This document shows positions 1 through 6,635 of a DNA stretch of 9,348 bases, piece by piece (position 1 is the first letter of the stretch; every line of letters begins with the position of its first letter). The translations under genes and the position numbers were made by a program. Source of the DNA: VMDJ01 sp965659945 (GTDB lineage: Bacteria; Pseudomonadota; Gammaproteobacteria; Chromatiales; Chromatiaceae). Location of the stretch: contig CBFHYJ010000061.1 of NCBI GenBank assembly GCA_965659945.1, positions 1-9,348 of the forward strand. The letters are read 5' to 3'. The notes below the pieces were generated by a model. It ran no database searches, was not told the origin of the DNA, and saw only the letters and a list, made by a program, of their open reading frames with translations.

Positions 1-288
1 GCTGAAAAGTAGACCGTACTCACCAAAAGGGCCCGATCGGGAGAGCATTAGATAGACAAGCACACCCAACACAACTGAAGGCATGCCCATAAAGCTATTC
101 ACAAGAACAACGAGTGTGGTTCGACCCGGAAACTGAGCAACGGCGAGCAGGGCGCCAAATGGCATGCCAATCAGAGAGCCAATCACAAGCGCGGACAAAC
201 TGACCTGCAAGGACAAACCCACAATACTCATGATCGCAGGGTCGAGCTGGGTCAAAAGGCTTAATGCTTGGAGAAGGGTGTCGCCCAT
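1..288 (-). CDS. tupB: TupB-like tungstate ABC transporter permease, N-terminal part (truncated by window edge)
   Basis: Reading the minus strand from the ATG at 286-288 gives 96 open codons running off the left edge. The peptide begins MGDTLLQALSLL and has two clear hydrophobic segments, about residues 20-48 and 57-83. The stretch around residues 53-95 (FPGRTTLVVLVNSFMGMPSV, then YLMLSRSGPFGEYGLLFS) resembles the TupB branch of the molybdate/tungstate permease family. In that family the protein is the inner-membrane channel subunit working with a TupA binding protein and a TupC ATPase. The EAA loop that contacts the ATPase would lie beyond the window. The Shine-Dalgarno is weak (AGAGAT about 10 nt upstream). 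The gene follows the ene-reductase on the same strand after 64 bp, so co-transcription is possible. No tupA precedes it. Family membership is by recalled sequence resemblance; tungstate rather than molybdate or another anion is the less certain part. Confidence 0.72.
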   Translation of the reverse strand, partial: MGDTLLQALSLLTQLDPAIMSIVGLSLQVSLSALVIGSLIGMPFGALLAVAQFPGRTTLVVLVNSFMGMPSVVLGVLVYLMLSRSGPFGEYGLLFS

Positions 289-352
289 TAGGCTGAGATC
301 TCTATTTAAAACCGTATATTAACGGAAAAGCCATGAGCTCTCTTGCTAGGTC

Positions 353-1498
353 TTAGTTAGATTGCGTTTCTCTAAGAGCCGAGCCTTTCTCACCAAACAC
401 ATCGTTGCGTACCCACGGGCGGCAGCGTAAGTACTGATCGGGGTAGTGAACCTGTCCACCCAGTTCGGCGGCAGCATGCCATGGCCAGCGTGGGTTATAG
501 AGAAACTCACGCGCCATCGCGATCAGATCAGCTTGATGGCTGTTGAGTATGTCTTCAGCTTGTTGTGGTTCGGTGATCATGCCGACTGCCATGGTGGTCA
601 CGCCGGTTTCTGCTTTAACGCGTTCAGCGAAGGGCACTTGATAGCCAGGGTGCACATCAACTTTGGCGGCAGGGCTGAGGCCCGAGCTAGAGACATCAAC
701 CCAATCGACATGACGTTGCTTGAGCTCATGGCAAATGGCCACGGTTTGTTTGATATCCCAACCTTCCTCTAAATGATCGGTTGCCGACAGGCGAACGCCT
801 AACGGTTTGGTGCTTGGCCATACAGCACGCACCGCATCAAACACTTCAAGTGTCAGTCGCATACGATTTTCTAAGCTACCGCCATACTGATCGGTGCGCT
901 GATTGGTCAAGGGTGAGAGGAATTGGTGCAGCAGGTAGCCATGTGCTGCATGGATCTCAAGACCATCAAAGCCCGCCGCATTTGCGCGTTCGGCTGATGC
1001 AACAAATTCGAGTTTGATTTGTTTGATTTGTTCTGGGGTTAGCTCGGTGGGAGCAGGGAGGCCTTCAGCCAAAGGAATAGCGGAAGGGGCATATTGCGTC
1101 CAGCCGCCGTCATCTTTAGCGATAAATTTACGACCTGCCCAAGGAGGCATGGCGGAGCCCTTACGGCCGGCATGTGAGAGTTGCAGCACCATTTTGGCGT
1201 GGCTTTGCTGATGAGCAAATTCGACAATCCGTCTGAATTGCTCAGTCTGTGTCTCGTTATAAAGACCTAAGCAGTAGGGTGTGATGCGCCCTTCGGCAGA
1301 TACTCCAGTGGCTTCCATGATCAACATGCCAGCCCCTGAAATGGCCAAATTCCCAATGTGCATAAGGTGCCAGTCGTTTGGGGCGCCATCGGTTGCCGAG
1401 TACTGGCACATGGGCGCGACAACGATACGATTTTCTAATGTCGTCTCACGTAGATTTAATGGCTGGAAGAGGCTAGGTGCTTTGTTCAGGTCAGTCAT
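353..1498 (-). CDS. NADH:flavin oxidoreductase, Old Yellow Enzyme family (YqjM/XenA-type ene-reductase)
   Basis: Cytosolic FMN-dependent TIM-barrel enzyme of 381 aa, expected to reduce activated C=C bonds (enals, enones, maleimides, nitro-compounds) with NAD(P)H. Visible signatures are those of the thermophilic-like/YqjM class. APMCQYSA at 28-35 carries Cys31, which tunes the flavin, and Tyr33. LQLSHAGRKG is at 105-114. The substrate-binding pair His183/His186 sits in EIHAAHGYLLHQFLSP (181-196), followed by the family motif DQYGGSLENR (203-212). AVGMI and AREFLYNPRWPWHAA near the C-terminus are the phosphate-binding and terminal barrel elements. The start at 1498 is chosen because SLFQPLNL, the usual N-terminal beta element, begins only nine residues in and no later Met fits. 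The upstream sequence has no recognisable Shine-Dalgarno. Divergent from the GntR gene across 87 bp. The natural substrate cannot be told from sequence. Confidence 0.93.
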   Translation of the reverse strand: MTDLNKAPSLFQPLNLRETTLENRIVVAPMCQYSATDGAPNDWHLMHIGNLAISGAGMLIMEATGVSAEGRITPYCLGLYNETQTEQFRRIVEFAHQQSHAKMVLQLSHAGRKGSAMPPWAGRKFIAKDDGGWTQYAPSAIPLAEGLPAPTELTPEQIKQIKLEFVASAERANAAGFDGLEIHAAHGYLLHQFLSPLTNQRTDQYGGSLENRMRLTLEVFDAVRAVWPSTKPLGVRLSATDHLEEGWDIKQTVAICHELKQRHVDWVDVSSSGLSPAAKVDVHPGYQVPFAERVKAETGVTTMAVGMITEPQQAEDILNSHQADLIAMAREFLYNPRWPWHAAAELGGQVHYPDQYLRCRPWVRNDVFGEKGSALRETQSN

Positions 1499-1519
1499 AG
1501 GGTGTCGGGTATTTGTGCA

Positions 1520-1549
1520 TTGCTTTAATGTAATTATGAATTATATATT
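1520..1549 (+). promoter_or_regulatory. Candidate sigma-70 promoter for the GntR regulator
   Basis: TTGCTT (1520-1525) and TATATT (1544-1549) are separated by 18 bp, which puts transcription start near 1556, about 30 nt before the regulator ATG. The region is AT-rich and is the only room for a promoter between the divergent genes. By-eye prediction. Confidence 0.4.
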
Positions 1550-1560
1550 CGGTCTGACAA
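1533..1560 (-). promoter_or_regulatory. Candidate sigma-70 promoter for the ene-reductase
   Basis: On the minus strand TTGTCA (plus positions 1555-1560) and CATAAT (1533-1538) are separated by 16 bp; each hexamer matches the consensus at 5 of 6 positions. It lies 35-62 bp upstream of the ene-reductase ATG and overlaps the rightward promoter candidate. Prediction by eye only. Confidence 0.4.
1550..1560. promoter_or_regulatory. Candidate GntR/FCD-family operator
   Basis: CGGTCTGACAA contains the GT-N3-AC core (1552-1558) typical of FadR/FCD-subfamily operators, and agrees with the looser TNGTNNNACNA form at 5 of 6 defined positions. The inner GTC-T-GAC is a perfect short palindrome. It overlaps the -35 of the leftward promoter candidate and the expected +1 of the rightward one, so bound regulator could repress both genes. 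The pattern is short and could occur by chance. Confidence 0.35.
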
Positions 1561-1585
1561 GATAAGCTGAACAAGAAAAACCACT

Positions 1586-2227
1586 ATGCTTACACCACTA
1601 AACCAACGCCCTCTATATCTAGAAGTTGCTGAGCGCGTTCGCGAATTAATTTACCAACGCAAGTTCAAACCTGGCGATTGGATAGATGAGCTAGATCTAG
1701 CTAACACTCTTGGCATCAGTCGTACTCCTTTGCGTGAAGCCTTAAAGGTTCTGTATTCTGAGAATTTAGTGGAGCTAGTGCCTCGCCGCGGTTGTCGCGT
1801 CGTTGAGCTTGATGAAGAAGGTTTGTTGGAACTCTTCCCCGTGATGGCATCTTTAGAGAGCTTATGTGCTGAGCTTGCCGCGCAAAAGATGACCGACGGT
1901 GATCTTGGCTATCTTCAGAAGTTACATGCTCGTTTAGAGAAGCACGCCGCTAACGGCAAAGTTGATAGTTACTACGAAGTGAATCGTGAGATTCATTCTG
2001 CGGTACATCAATTGGCAGATAACCGTTGGTTAGAAAAGACCAGTGCGGAATTGCGAAATGTTTTGACCTTGGCTCGTCACAAGCAGCTGACTAAAGAAGG
2101 TCGTTTACAAGAATCCTTAGAAGAACATCGCGTGATTATGGATGCCTTTGAAAAAGGTGATGCAAAGAAAGCCGGTAAAGCGATGCATGCACATTTGTGT
2201 AATCAGGAAAAAGCACTACGAGATTAA
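1586..2227 (+). CDS. matR: GntR-family transcriptional regulator, FCD subfamily (MatR-like malonate regulator)
   Basis: 213-aa DNA-binding regulator. Residues about 8-72 form the GntR winged helix-turn-helix: the recognition-helix signature LANTLGISRTPLREALKVL (38-56) and the wing LVELVPRRGCRVV. Residues about 78-207 form the all-helical FCD ligand-binding domain. Its metal/ligand positions are visible as Asn133, His137, His181 and His203; the first is Asp in many members. Length is normal for the family. The Shine-Dalgarno is poor (A-rich AAGAAAAA before the ATG), suggesting low-level synthesis. The gene lies immediately upstream of, and on the same strand as, the malonate transport and catabolism genes. 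By analogy with MatR of rhizobial malonate operons it is inferred to sense malonate or malonyl-CoA and to control this operon, itself, and perhaps the divergent ene-reductase. The family is certain; the effector is inferred from context. Confidence 0.9.
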   Translation: MLTPLNQRPLYLEVAERVRELIYQRKFKPGDWIDELDLANTLGISRTPLREALKVLYSENLVELVPRRGCRVVELDEEGLLELFPVMASLESLCAELAAQKMTDGDLGYLQKLHARLEKHAANGKVDSYYEVNREIHSAVHQLADNRWLEKTSAELRNVLTLARHKQLTKEGRLQESLEEHRVIMDAFEKGDAKKAGKAMHAHLCNQEKALRD

Positions 2228-2235
2228 GCATTCAT

Positions 2236-2261
2236 GTCGCGACTCTTGGGGCAGGTCGCGA
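2236..2261. repeat. GTCGCGA repeat pair / hairpin upstream of the TRAP binding-protein gene
   Basis: GTCGCGAC (2236-2243, a perfect 8-bp palindrome) and GTCGCGA (2255-2261) recur with a 19-bp period. Because TCGCGA is self-complementary, the pair can also fold as a 7-bp hairpin (TCGCGAC 2237-2243 with GTCGCGA 2255-2261, 11-nt loop). No T-run follows, so it is not a standard terminator. It lies in the 95-bp gap between the regulator and the transporter gene, where an operator would be expected. It may be a regulator or activator site, or an RNA structure separating regulator and structural-gene transcripts. No convincing sigma-70 promoter was found by eye in the rest of this gap. Confidence 0.4.
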
Positions 2262-2322
2262 TCAATAACAACGCCTGTATGGGCAGCTCTACAACAATTA
2301 ACGACTCAATTAGGAGAGATCG

Positions 2323-3324
2323 ATGAAAAAACTAAAACTTGTGGCTGCAGCGTTAGTCACCGCGGGTTTGTTAAGCGCATGTAGCGAAGCTCCAAAAGAA
2401 GTTTCGATGAAAGCATCCCACCAGTGGCCAGGCGGCAAAGGTGATATGCGTGATGAGATGGTGCAGATGATTGCGCGTCACATGACCGATAAGAAAACAG
2501 GTGTGAACATTAAAGTTTACCCAGGTAAGAGCTTGTTCAAGCCAAAAGAGCAGTGGGGCGCAATGACCAAAGGTCAATTAGATATGACCGCATTCCCATT
2601 GGCATACGCTGGTGGTAAGCACCCAGAGTTCAACCTGACCTTGATGCCTGGTTTGGTAAAGAACCATGACCATGCATTGCGTCTTAATAAATCAGCGTTC
2701 ATGGATAAGATCAAAAAGATCATGGATGACGCTGGCGTGATGGTGCTTGCTGATACTTGGTTGGCAGGTGGTTTCGTTTCAACTGGCGAATGTATTCTTG
2801 AGCCAAAAGACGTTGAAGGTATGAAGTTCCGTGCAGCGGGTAAAGCGTTTAACCAAATGCTTGCCGCGGCAGGTGCAACGATTACTTCAATGCCTTCATC
2901 AGAGATCTACTCAGGTCTTCAAACAGGCGTTCTGGATGGTGCGAACACCTCATCAGCATCATTGGTTTCATACCGCATTTACGAGCAGGTTAAATGTTTG
3001 ACTGAGCCTGGTGATAACGCTTTGTGGGTTATGTACGAGCCAATCTTGATGGCTAAAGCAAGCTTTGAGAAGTTGACTCCAGCACAACAGAAAGAAATCT
3101 TGGCGGCGGGTAAAGCGGCTGAGCAATACGCATCTGACGAAGCTAAGAAGCAAGACGCAAAGCTTGTTGAGGCTTACCAGAAGGCTGGCGTTAAAGTTGT
3201 GAAGATGTCAGCTGAGCAAGCGGCTATGTGGCGTGATATTGCAGATAAGTCGAGCTACGACGCATTTGCAAAAGACGTTGCTGGTGGTCGTGAATTGTTG
3301 GATATGGCGTTGTCAGTTCAATAA
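2323..3324 (+). CDS. matP: TRAP transporter substrate-binding protein, DctP family, lipoprotein (probable malonate binding)
   Basis: 333-aa extracytoplasmic binding protein that would capture the substrate and deliver it to the membrane subunits encoded next. The N-terminus MKKLKLVAAALVTAGLLSAC is a lipoprotein signal with lipobox LSAC and lipidation at Cys20. Most Gram-negative DctP proteins are soluble, so this is unusual. The DctP fold is recognisable from SHQWPGG near residue 33 and the central GMKFRAAG, where Arg170 corresponds to the conserved carboxylate-binding Arg of the family. The following EIYSGLQTGVLDGA is the usual DctP segment after it. Two cysteines, 157 and 225, remain in the mature protein besides Cys20 and could form a disulfide. 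A strong Shine-Dalgarno (AGGAGAG, 2312-2318) precedes the ATG. The gene ends in tandem stops TAATAA, followed by a hairpin that may favour its expression over the membrane subunits. The malonate substrate is inferred from the co-transcribed malonyl-CoA synthetase and decarboxylase; the dctP family assignment is secure. Confidence 0.93.
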   Translation: MKKLKLVAAALVTAGLLSACSEAPKEVSMKASHQWPGGKGDMRDEMVQMIARHMTDKKTGVNIKVYPGKSLFKPKEQWGAMTKGQLDMTAFPLAYAGGKHPEFNLTLMPGLVKNHDHALRLNKSAFMDKIKKIMDDAGVMVLADTWLAGGFVSTGECILEPKDVEGMKFRAAGKAFNQMLAAAGATITSMPSSEIYSGLQTGVLDGANTSSASLVSYRIYEQVKCLTEPGDNALWVMYEPILMAKASFEKLTPAQQKEILAAGKAAEQYASDEAKKQDAKLVEAYQKAGVKVVKMSAEQAAMWRDIADKSSYDAFAKDVAGGRELLDMALSVQ

Positions 3325-3336
3325 TAAGCCCTAATG

Positions 3337-3369
3337 TGCACTCGCTCATTTGAGCGAGTGCATTTTCTT
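3337..3369 (+). terminator. Strong hairpin with T-run: partial terminator / 3' mRNA-stabilising structure
   Basis: Perfect inverted repeat: TGCACTCGCTCA (3337-3348), two T, then TGAGCGAGTGCA (3351-3362), followed directly by TTTTCTT (3363-3369). In RNA this gives about 11 bp with a 4-nt loop. It begins 12 nt after the first stop of the binding-protein gene and ends 19 nt before the small TRAP subunit. Such a hairpin inside an operon is expected to terminate part of the transcripts or protect the upstream mRNA, yielding more binding protein than membrane components. Confidence 0.85.
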
Positions 3370-3388
3370 ATCAGCAGAAGGCTGAATC

Positions 3389-3913
3389 ATGAATTTCTTT
3401 ATTAATGCGACAGCTTCCTTGTCGCGTTTCTTTGGTTATATCGCTGCTAGTTTGTTGTTTGTTGCGGTGTTGATCGTTTGTCACATGGTGTTCACGCGAT
3501 TTGTTTTGAATTTACCTACCTCATGGCAAACCGAGTTTGTCACCTATGTGTTGCTTGCCTCAACTTTCCTTGGCGCACCGTGGGTTTTATTAGAGCGTGG
3601 GCATGTGAATGTTGAGCTTGTGCCACTCATGTTGGGTGATCGCGGGCGATTTATTTTGGCTTTTATTGCGTATGCTGGAGCAACAGCTTTGTGCGCCGTC
3701 ATCGCATACGAGGCCTATATTTTTTGGCACGAAGCCTGGGTTGAGGATTGGAGCTCAGACACGATTTGGGCACCGAAGCTTTGGAAAGCTTATCTAGCCA
3801 TGCCTATTGGTTTTGCGCTGATTACTTTGCAGTATCTTGCTGATCTTTTGTGTTTGATTACAGGGCGCGAGACTCCGTTTGGTTTGCCGGCCGTTAACCA
3901 GGAGGCTAACTGA
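3389..3913 (+). CDS. matQ: TRAP transporter small permease subunit, DctQ family
   Basis: 174-aa inner-membrane protein with four predicted transmembrane segments: about residues 10-32, 46-66, 84-108 and 133-156. The loop after the second segment carries WVLLERGHVNVELV (53-66), the typical DctQ signature, and the tryptophan-rich stretch before helix 4 (WHEAWVEDWSSDTIW) is also usual. In TRAP systems this subunit forms an obligatory complex with the large subunit and supports docking of the binding protein. AGAAGG (3376-3381) is the Shine-Dalgarno. Its stop TGA shares one base with the ATG of the large subunit (TGATG), implying translational coupling and 1:1 synthesis. Family assignment is secure; specificity follows from the operon. 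Confidence 0.93.
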   Translation: MNFFINATASLSRFFGYIAASLLFVAVLIVCHMVFTRFVLNLPTSWQTEFVTYVLLASTFLGAPWVLLERGHVNVELVPLMLGDRGRFILAFIAYAGATALCAVIAYEAYIFWHEAWVEDWSSDTIWAPKLWKAYLAMPIGFALITLQYLADLLCLITGRETPFGLPAVNQEAN

Positions 3914-5229
3914 TGGATCCTATTTTAATGGGCGTGTTAGCAGCATCGACCCTTATTCTGTTGCTCTTGATTGGTATGCCGGTTGCTTTTGCACTGGGCA
4001 CTACAGCAATCGTTTTTCTATTGATTGAAAACGGTTCATCCACGTTTTCTGTCGTGGCTGAAACATTATTTGCCTCGCTTGATGAGTTTGCTTTGCTATC
4101 GATTCCGATGTTCTTGGTAATGGGTTCTGCGATTGCCGCTTCTCGAGCAGGTGCTGACCTCTATGAGGCTTTGGATCGCTGGTTATATAAAGTTCCCGGT
4201 GGTTTGTTGGTATCGAATATCAGTGCCTGTGGCATCTTTGCTGCCTTAACAGGATCATCGCCAGCGACCTGTGCCGCGATCGGTAAGATGGGTATCCCTG
4301 AGATGCGTAAACGCGGCTACCCAGCCAGCTTGGCAACCGGTTCGATTGCAGCAGGCGGTACCTTGGGCATCTTGATTCCACCTTCCATTGTAATGATCGT
4401 CTACGGCATTACGACCGAAACATCGATTGGTCGTCTGTTTGCTGCTGGTTTAATCCCAGGCCTGATGTTGGTCGGCCTGTTCATCGCTTGGTCATTGTTC
4501 TACGCACGCTGGAAGGGCTATGACTTTGGTGGTGCGGATAGGCATTTCACGCTAAAGCAAAAGATTGAGACCTTGCCAAAGGTTCTACCTTTCTTGGCGA
4601 TCATTGTGTTGGTCTTGTGGGCTTTGTATGGGGGTGTAGCAACACCTTCTGAAGCATCGGGTGTGGGTGCTTTGGTGTGTATCTTGTTGGTGATGTTCAT
4701 TTACAAGGTGTGGAATGCGAAGGCGTTGTGGGATATCTTCAGTACGGCAACAAAAGAGTCAGTCATGTTGATGATGATCATCGGCATGGCAGGTTTATTT
4801 AGCTATATGATGTCGAATCTCTACATCACCCAAGGTATTGCTGAATACATTGCCGGTTTGGATATCGCCCCTTGGTTGTTGATGATCTACATCAATATCT
4901 TCTTGCTGGTAGCAGGTTTCTTCTTGCCGCCAGTCGCTGTTATCTTGATGACTGCACCGACCTTGGTGCCCATTGTCATCGCAGCAGGTTTTGATCCGAT
5001 TTGGTTTGGTGTCATGTTGACGCTTAATATGGAGATCGGTTTGATTACACCGCCGGTTGGCTTAAATCTGTATGTGATAAACGGCATCGTGCCGGATGTG
5101 GATCTTAAGACAGTGCTGCTGGGTGCATTACCGTTCATGCTATGCATGGTGTTCGGTATCTTCCTGTTGGTGATGTTCCCTGAGATTGCTTTGTGGTTGC
5201 CTGACTATTTGATGGGTGAGGCACTCTAA
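3913..5229 (+). CDS. matM: TRAP transporter large permease subunit, DctM family
   Basis: 438-aa polytopic inner-membrane protein, the ion-coupled (usually Na+) transport channel of the TRAP system, of the usual length with about 11-12 hydrophobic segments. The two inverted repeats of the DctM fold show as matching motifs. LFASLDEFALLSIPMFLVMG is followed by GSSPATCAAIGKMGIPEM and GGTLGILIPPS (148-158) in the first half. FFLPPVAVILMTAPTLVPI and LITPPVGLNLYV (377-388) are in the second half. These hairpin/PP motifs surround the substrate and sodium sites in characterised relatives. A near-perfect Shine-Dalgarno AGGAGG (3900-3905) lies inside the end of the preceding gene. The stop codon at 5227-5229 directly abuts the GTG start of the decarboxylase. 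Family secure; malonate is the inferred substrate. Confidence 0.95.
   Translation: MDPILMGVLAASTLILLLLIGMPVAFALGTTAIVFLLIENGSSTFSVVAETLFASLDEFALLSIPMFLVMGSAIAASRAGADLYEALDRWLYKVPGGLLVSNISACGIFAALTGSSPATCAAIGKMGIPEMRKRGYPASLATGSIAAGGTLGILIPPSIVMIVYGITTETSIGRLFAAGLIPGLMLVGLFIAWSLFYARWKGYDFGGADRHFTLKQKIETLPKVLPFLAIIVLVLWALYGGVATPSEASGVGALVCILLVMFIYKVWNAKALWDIFSTATKESVMLMMIIGMAGLFSYMMSNLYITQGIAEYIAGLDIAPWLLMIYINIFLLVAGFFLPPVAVILMTAPTLVPIVIAAGFDPIWFGVMLTLNMEIGLITPPVGLNLYVINGIVPDVDLKTVLLGALPFMLCMVFGIFLLVMFPEIALWLPDYLMGEAL
5215..5221 (+). promoter_or_regulatory. Shine-Dalgarno selecting the GTG start of malonyl-CoA decarboxylase
   Basis: GGTGAGG within the end of the large TRAP subunit gene lies 8 nt before GTG (5230-5232) and 14 nt before the next in-frame ATG (5236-5238). 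The spacing favours the GTG, which immediately follows the TAA of the upstream gene. Confidence 0.55.
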
Positions 5230-6633
5230 GTGTCGATGCGTAAAAAATCATGGCTTGATCGGGTGCTCAACAGCTTAGCTGATCGTGGCCGTGATCTTTT
5301 ACGCACAAAGCATAAAGGCGTTGTAACTCAAATTACTGATGCACAGCTTTGTCAGCGCTTGATTCAAGGCAAGGGTGAAGCATCGAGTATCGCCTTGGCA
5401 CGTGACTTCTGGCTGCGCTGGAATGAGAAGTCGGATGAAGAGAAGATTGATTTTCTGTATCAGATGTCAGTTGATTTTGATCCTTCCCCTGCAGCGATAA
5501 AGGCAGCCTCGCAAGCATACCGAGTGGAAGATCCGGATGCTTTGCGTCGTTTGATAGAAGCGGTAGAGCCGCCAAGACAAGAGCTTATTCGTCGCTTGAA
5601 TATGGCACCTGATGGTACTGCGCATCTGATTGAGATGCGTTCATTTCTTCTGAAGGTGCTGAAAGAGCATCCTCGTCTACGTAACGTTGATTATGACTTT
5701 AAGGCGTTGTTATCGTCTTGGTTTAATCGTGGCTTCCTGATTCTTAAGCGTATTGATTGGCATTCACCTGCTGCGGTGCTTGAGAAATTGATGCAATACG
5801 AAGCTGTGCATCCGATGAGTGGATGGGATGATATGCGTCGTCGTCTAAGTGAGGATCGACGGTGCTATGCCTTTTTCCATCCAGCGATTCCTGATGATCC
5901 TTTGATCTTTGTTGAGGTCGCGCTAACGCAATCGGTATCGAGATCGATTCATGAGGTGATTAATCCAGACTTGCCTGTGAATGCACTTCAACAGGCAAAT
6001 ACAGCTATTTTTTATTCGATCAATAATGCTCTTGATGGTCTTCGCGGGATTAGTTTCGGTAACTTTTTAATCAAGCAGGTGGTCACTGAGCTACAGCGTG
6101 AGTTTGAAGGGTTAGAGACGTTCTCGACGCTATCTCCGATGCCAACCTTTAGGCGTTTTGTTGATCAGTCATCGCGCGAACCTGATGAGCAGTGGGTGGC
6201 GATTGATAAGCTACTCAATGTACGTATTGCTGAGTGTTGTCGTTTGGCAAATAAGTCGTCTCTAACTGAAGCGATGGATGCTTTGATTGAGTCGAATGCG
6301 CATCAGGTTTTCTTGTCAGATCTTCTTCAGGATCTTTCTTTGTTGTATCTCACACAACTTAAACGTGGTGAGCATGCATTAGATCCCGTGGCACATTTTC
6401 ATTTATCCAATGGTGCTGAGTTGTATTTGGTTAATCCACTGGCGAATAAAGCAAAGCATGGTTTGAAAGAGTCTTGGGGTTGCATGGTGAACTATCGCTA
6501 TGACATTGAGACCATGATTTCTAATCACGAGCATTACCTGACAGAAGGTGAAATTGCGTTAGGTGAGGAGCCTCAGGCACAACTTGACCGTTTGTTTGAT
6601 GACTCAAGCTCACCGTCTAAGAAGGCGAGCTAA
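5230..6633 (+). CDS. matA: Malonyl-CoA decarboxylase
   Basis: 467-aa enzyme that decarboxylates malonyl-CoA to acetyl-CoA and CO2, the second step of malonate catabolism after MatB. Residues about 60-150 match the helical N-terminal MCD domain, and about 155-435 the GNAT-like catalytic domain. The catalytic region FSTLSPMPTF (298-307) contains Ser302, and DPVAHFHLSNGAELYLVNPLANKA contains His391. These correspond to the Ser/His pair of characterised decarboxylases (human Ser329 and His423). MVNYRYDIE supplies the conserved tyrosine region. LQREFEGLETFSTLSP and SWGCMVNYRY are strongly diagnostic. The start is GTG at 5230, supported by the GGTGAGG spacing; an ATG two codons later is the alternative. 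It abuts the large TRAP subunit gene and is 2 bp from the TSUP gene. The C-terminal tail (SSSPSKKAS) is low-complexity. No targeting signal, so cytosolic. Confidence 0.96.
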   Translation: MSMRKKSWLDRVLNSLADRGRDLLRTKHKGVVTQITDAQLCQRLIQGKGEASSIALARDFWLRWNEKSDEEKIDFLYQMSVDFDPSPAAIKAASQAYRVEDPDALRRLIEAVEPPRQELIRRLNMAPDGTAHLIEMRSFLLKVLKEHPRLRNVDYDFKALLSSWFNRGFLILKRIDWHSPAAVLEKLMQYEAVHPMSGWDDMRRRLSEDRRCYAFFHPAIPDDPLIFVEVALTQSVSRSIHEVINPDLPVNALQQANTAIFYSINNALDGLRGISFGNFLIKQVVTELQREFEGLETFSTLSPMPTFRRFVDQSSREPDEQWVAIDKLLNVRIAECCRLANKSSLTEAMDALIESNAHQVFLSDLLQDLSLLYLTQLKRGEHALDPVAHFHLSNGAELYLVNPLANKAKHGLKESWGCMVNYRYDIETMISNHEHYLTEGEIALGEEPQAQLDRLFDDSSSPSKKAS

Positions 6634-6635
6634 AC

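Noticed and set aside
312..325. CCGT-N6-ACGG inverted repeat upstream of the permease, considered as a ModE-like operator or as a terminator for the ene-reductase
   Set aside because: The arms are only 4 bp, the match to a ModE half-site is partial, and the hairpin would be too weak for a terminator despite four T after it on the minus strand.
1538..1550. GAAT-N5-ATTC inverted repeat in the divergent region as an operator
   Set aside because: It falls within AT-rich promoter sequence and has only 4-bp arms; the nearby GT-N3-AC site fits the regulator family better.
446..1565. Plus-strand open frames opposite the ene-reductase (446-772, 781-1017, 1014-1211, 1281-1565)
   Set aside because: They lie antisense to a clearly conserved enzyme, resemble no family, and have no supporting ribosome-binding sites.
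2142..2384. 80-codon plus-strand frame bridging the regulator and the binding-protein gene
   Set aside because: It overlaps the end of the regulator and the signal-peptide region of the next gene, both well supported, and its peptide is not recognisable.
5236..6633. ATG at 5236 as the start of malonyl-CoA decarboxylase
   Set aside because: The Shine-Dalgarno at 5215-5221 is 14 nt away, against 8 nt for the GTG at 5230, so the GTG is preferred, though the ATG cannot be excluded.
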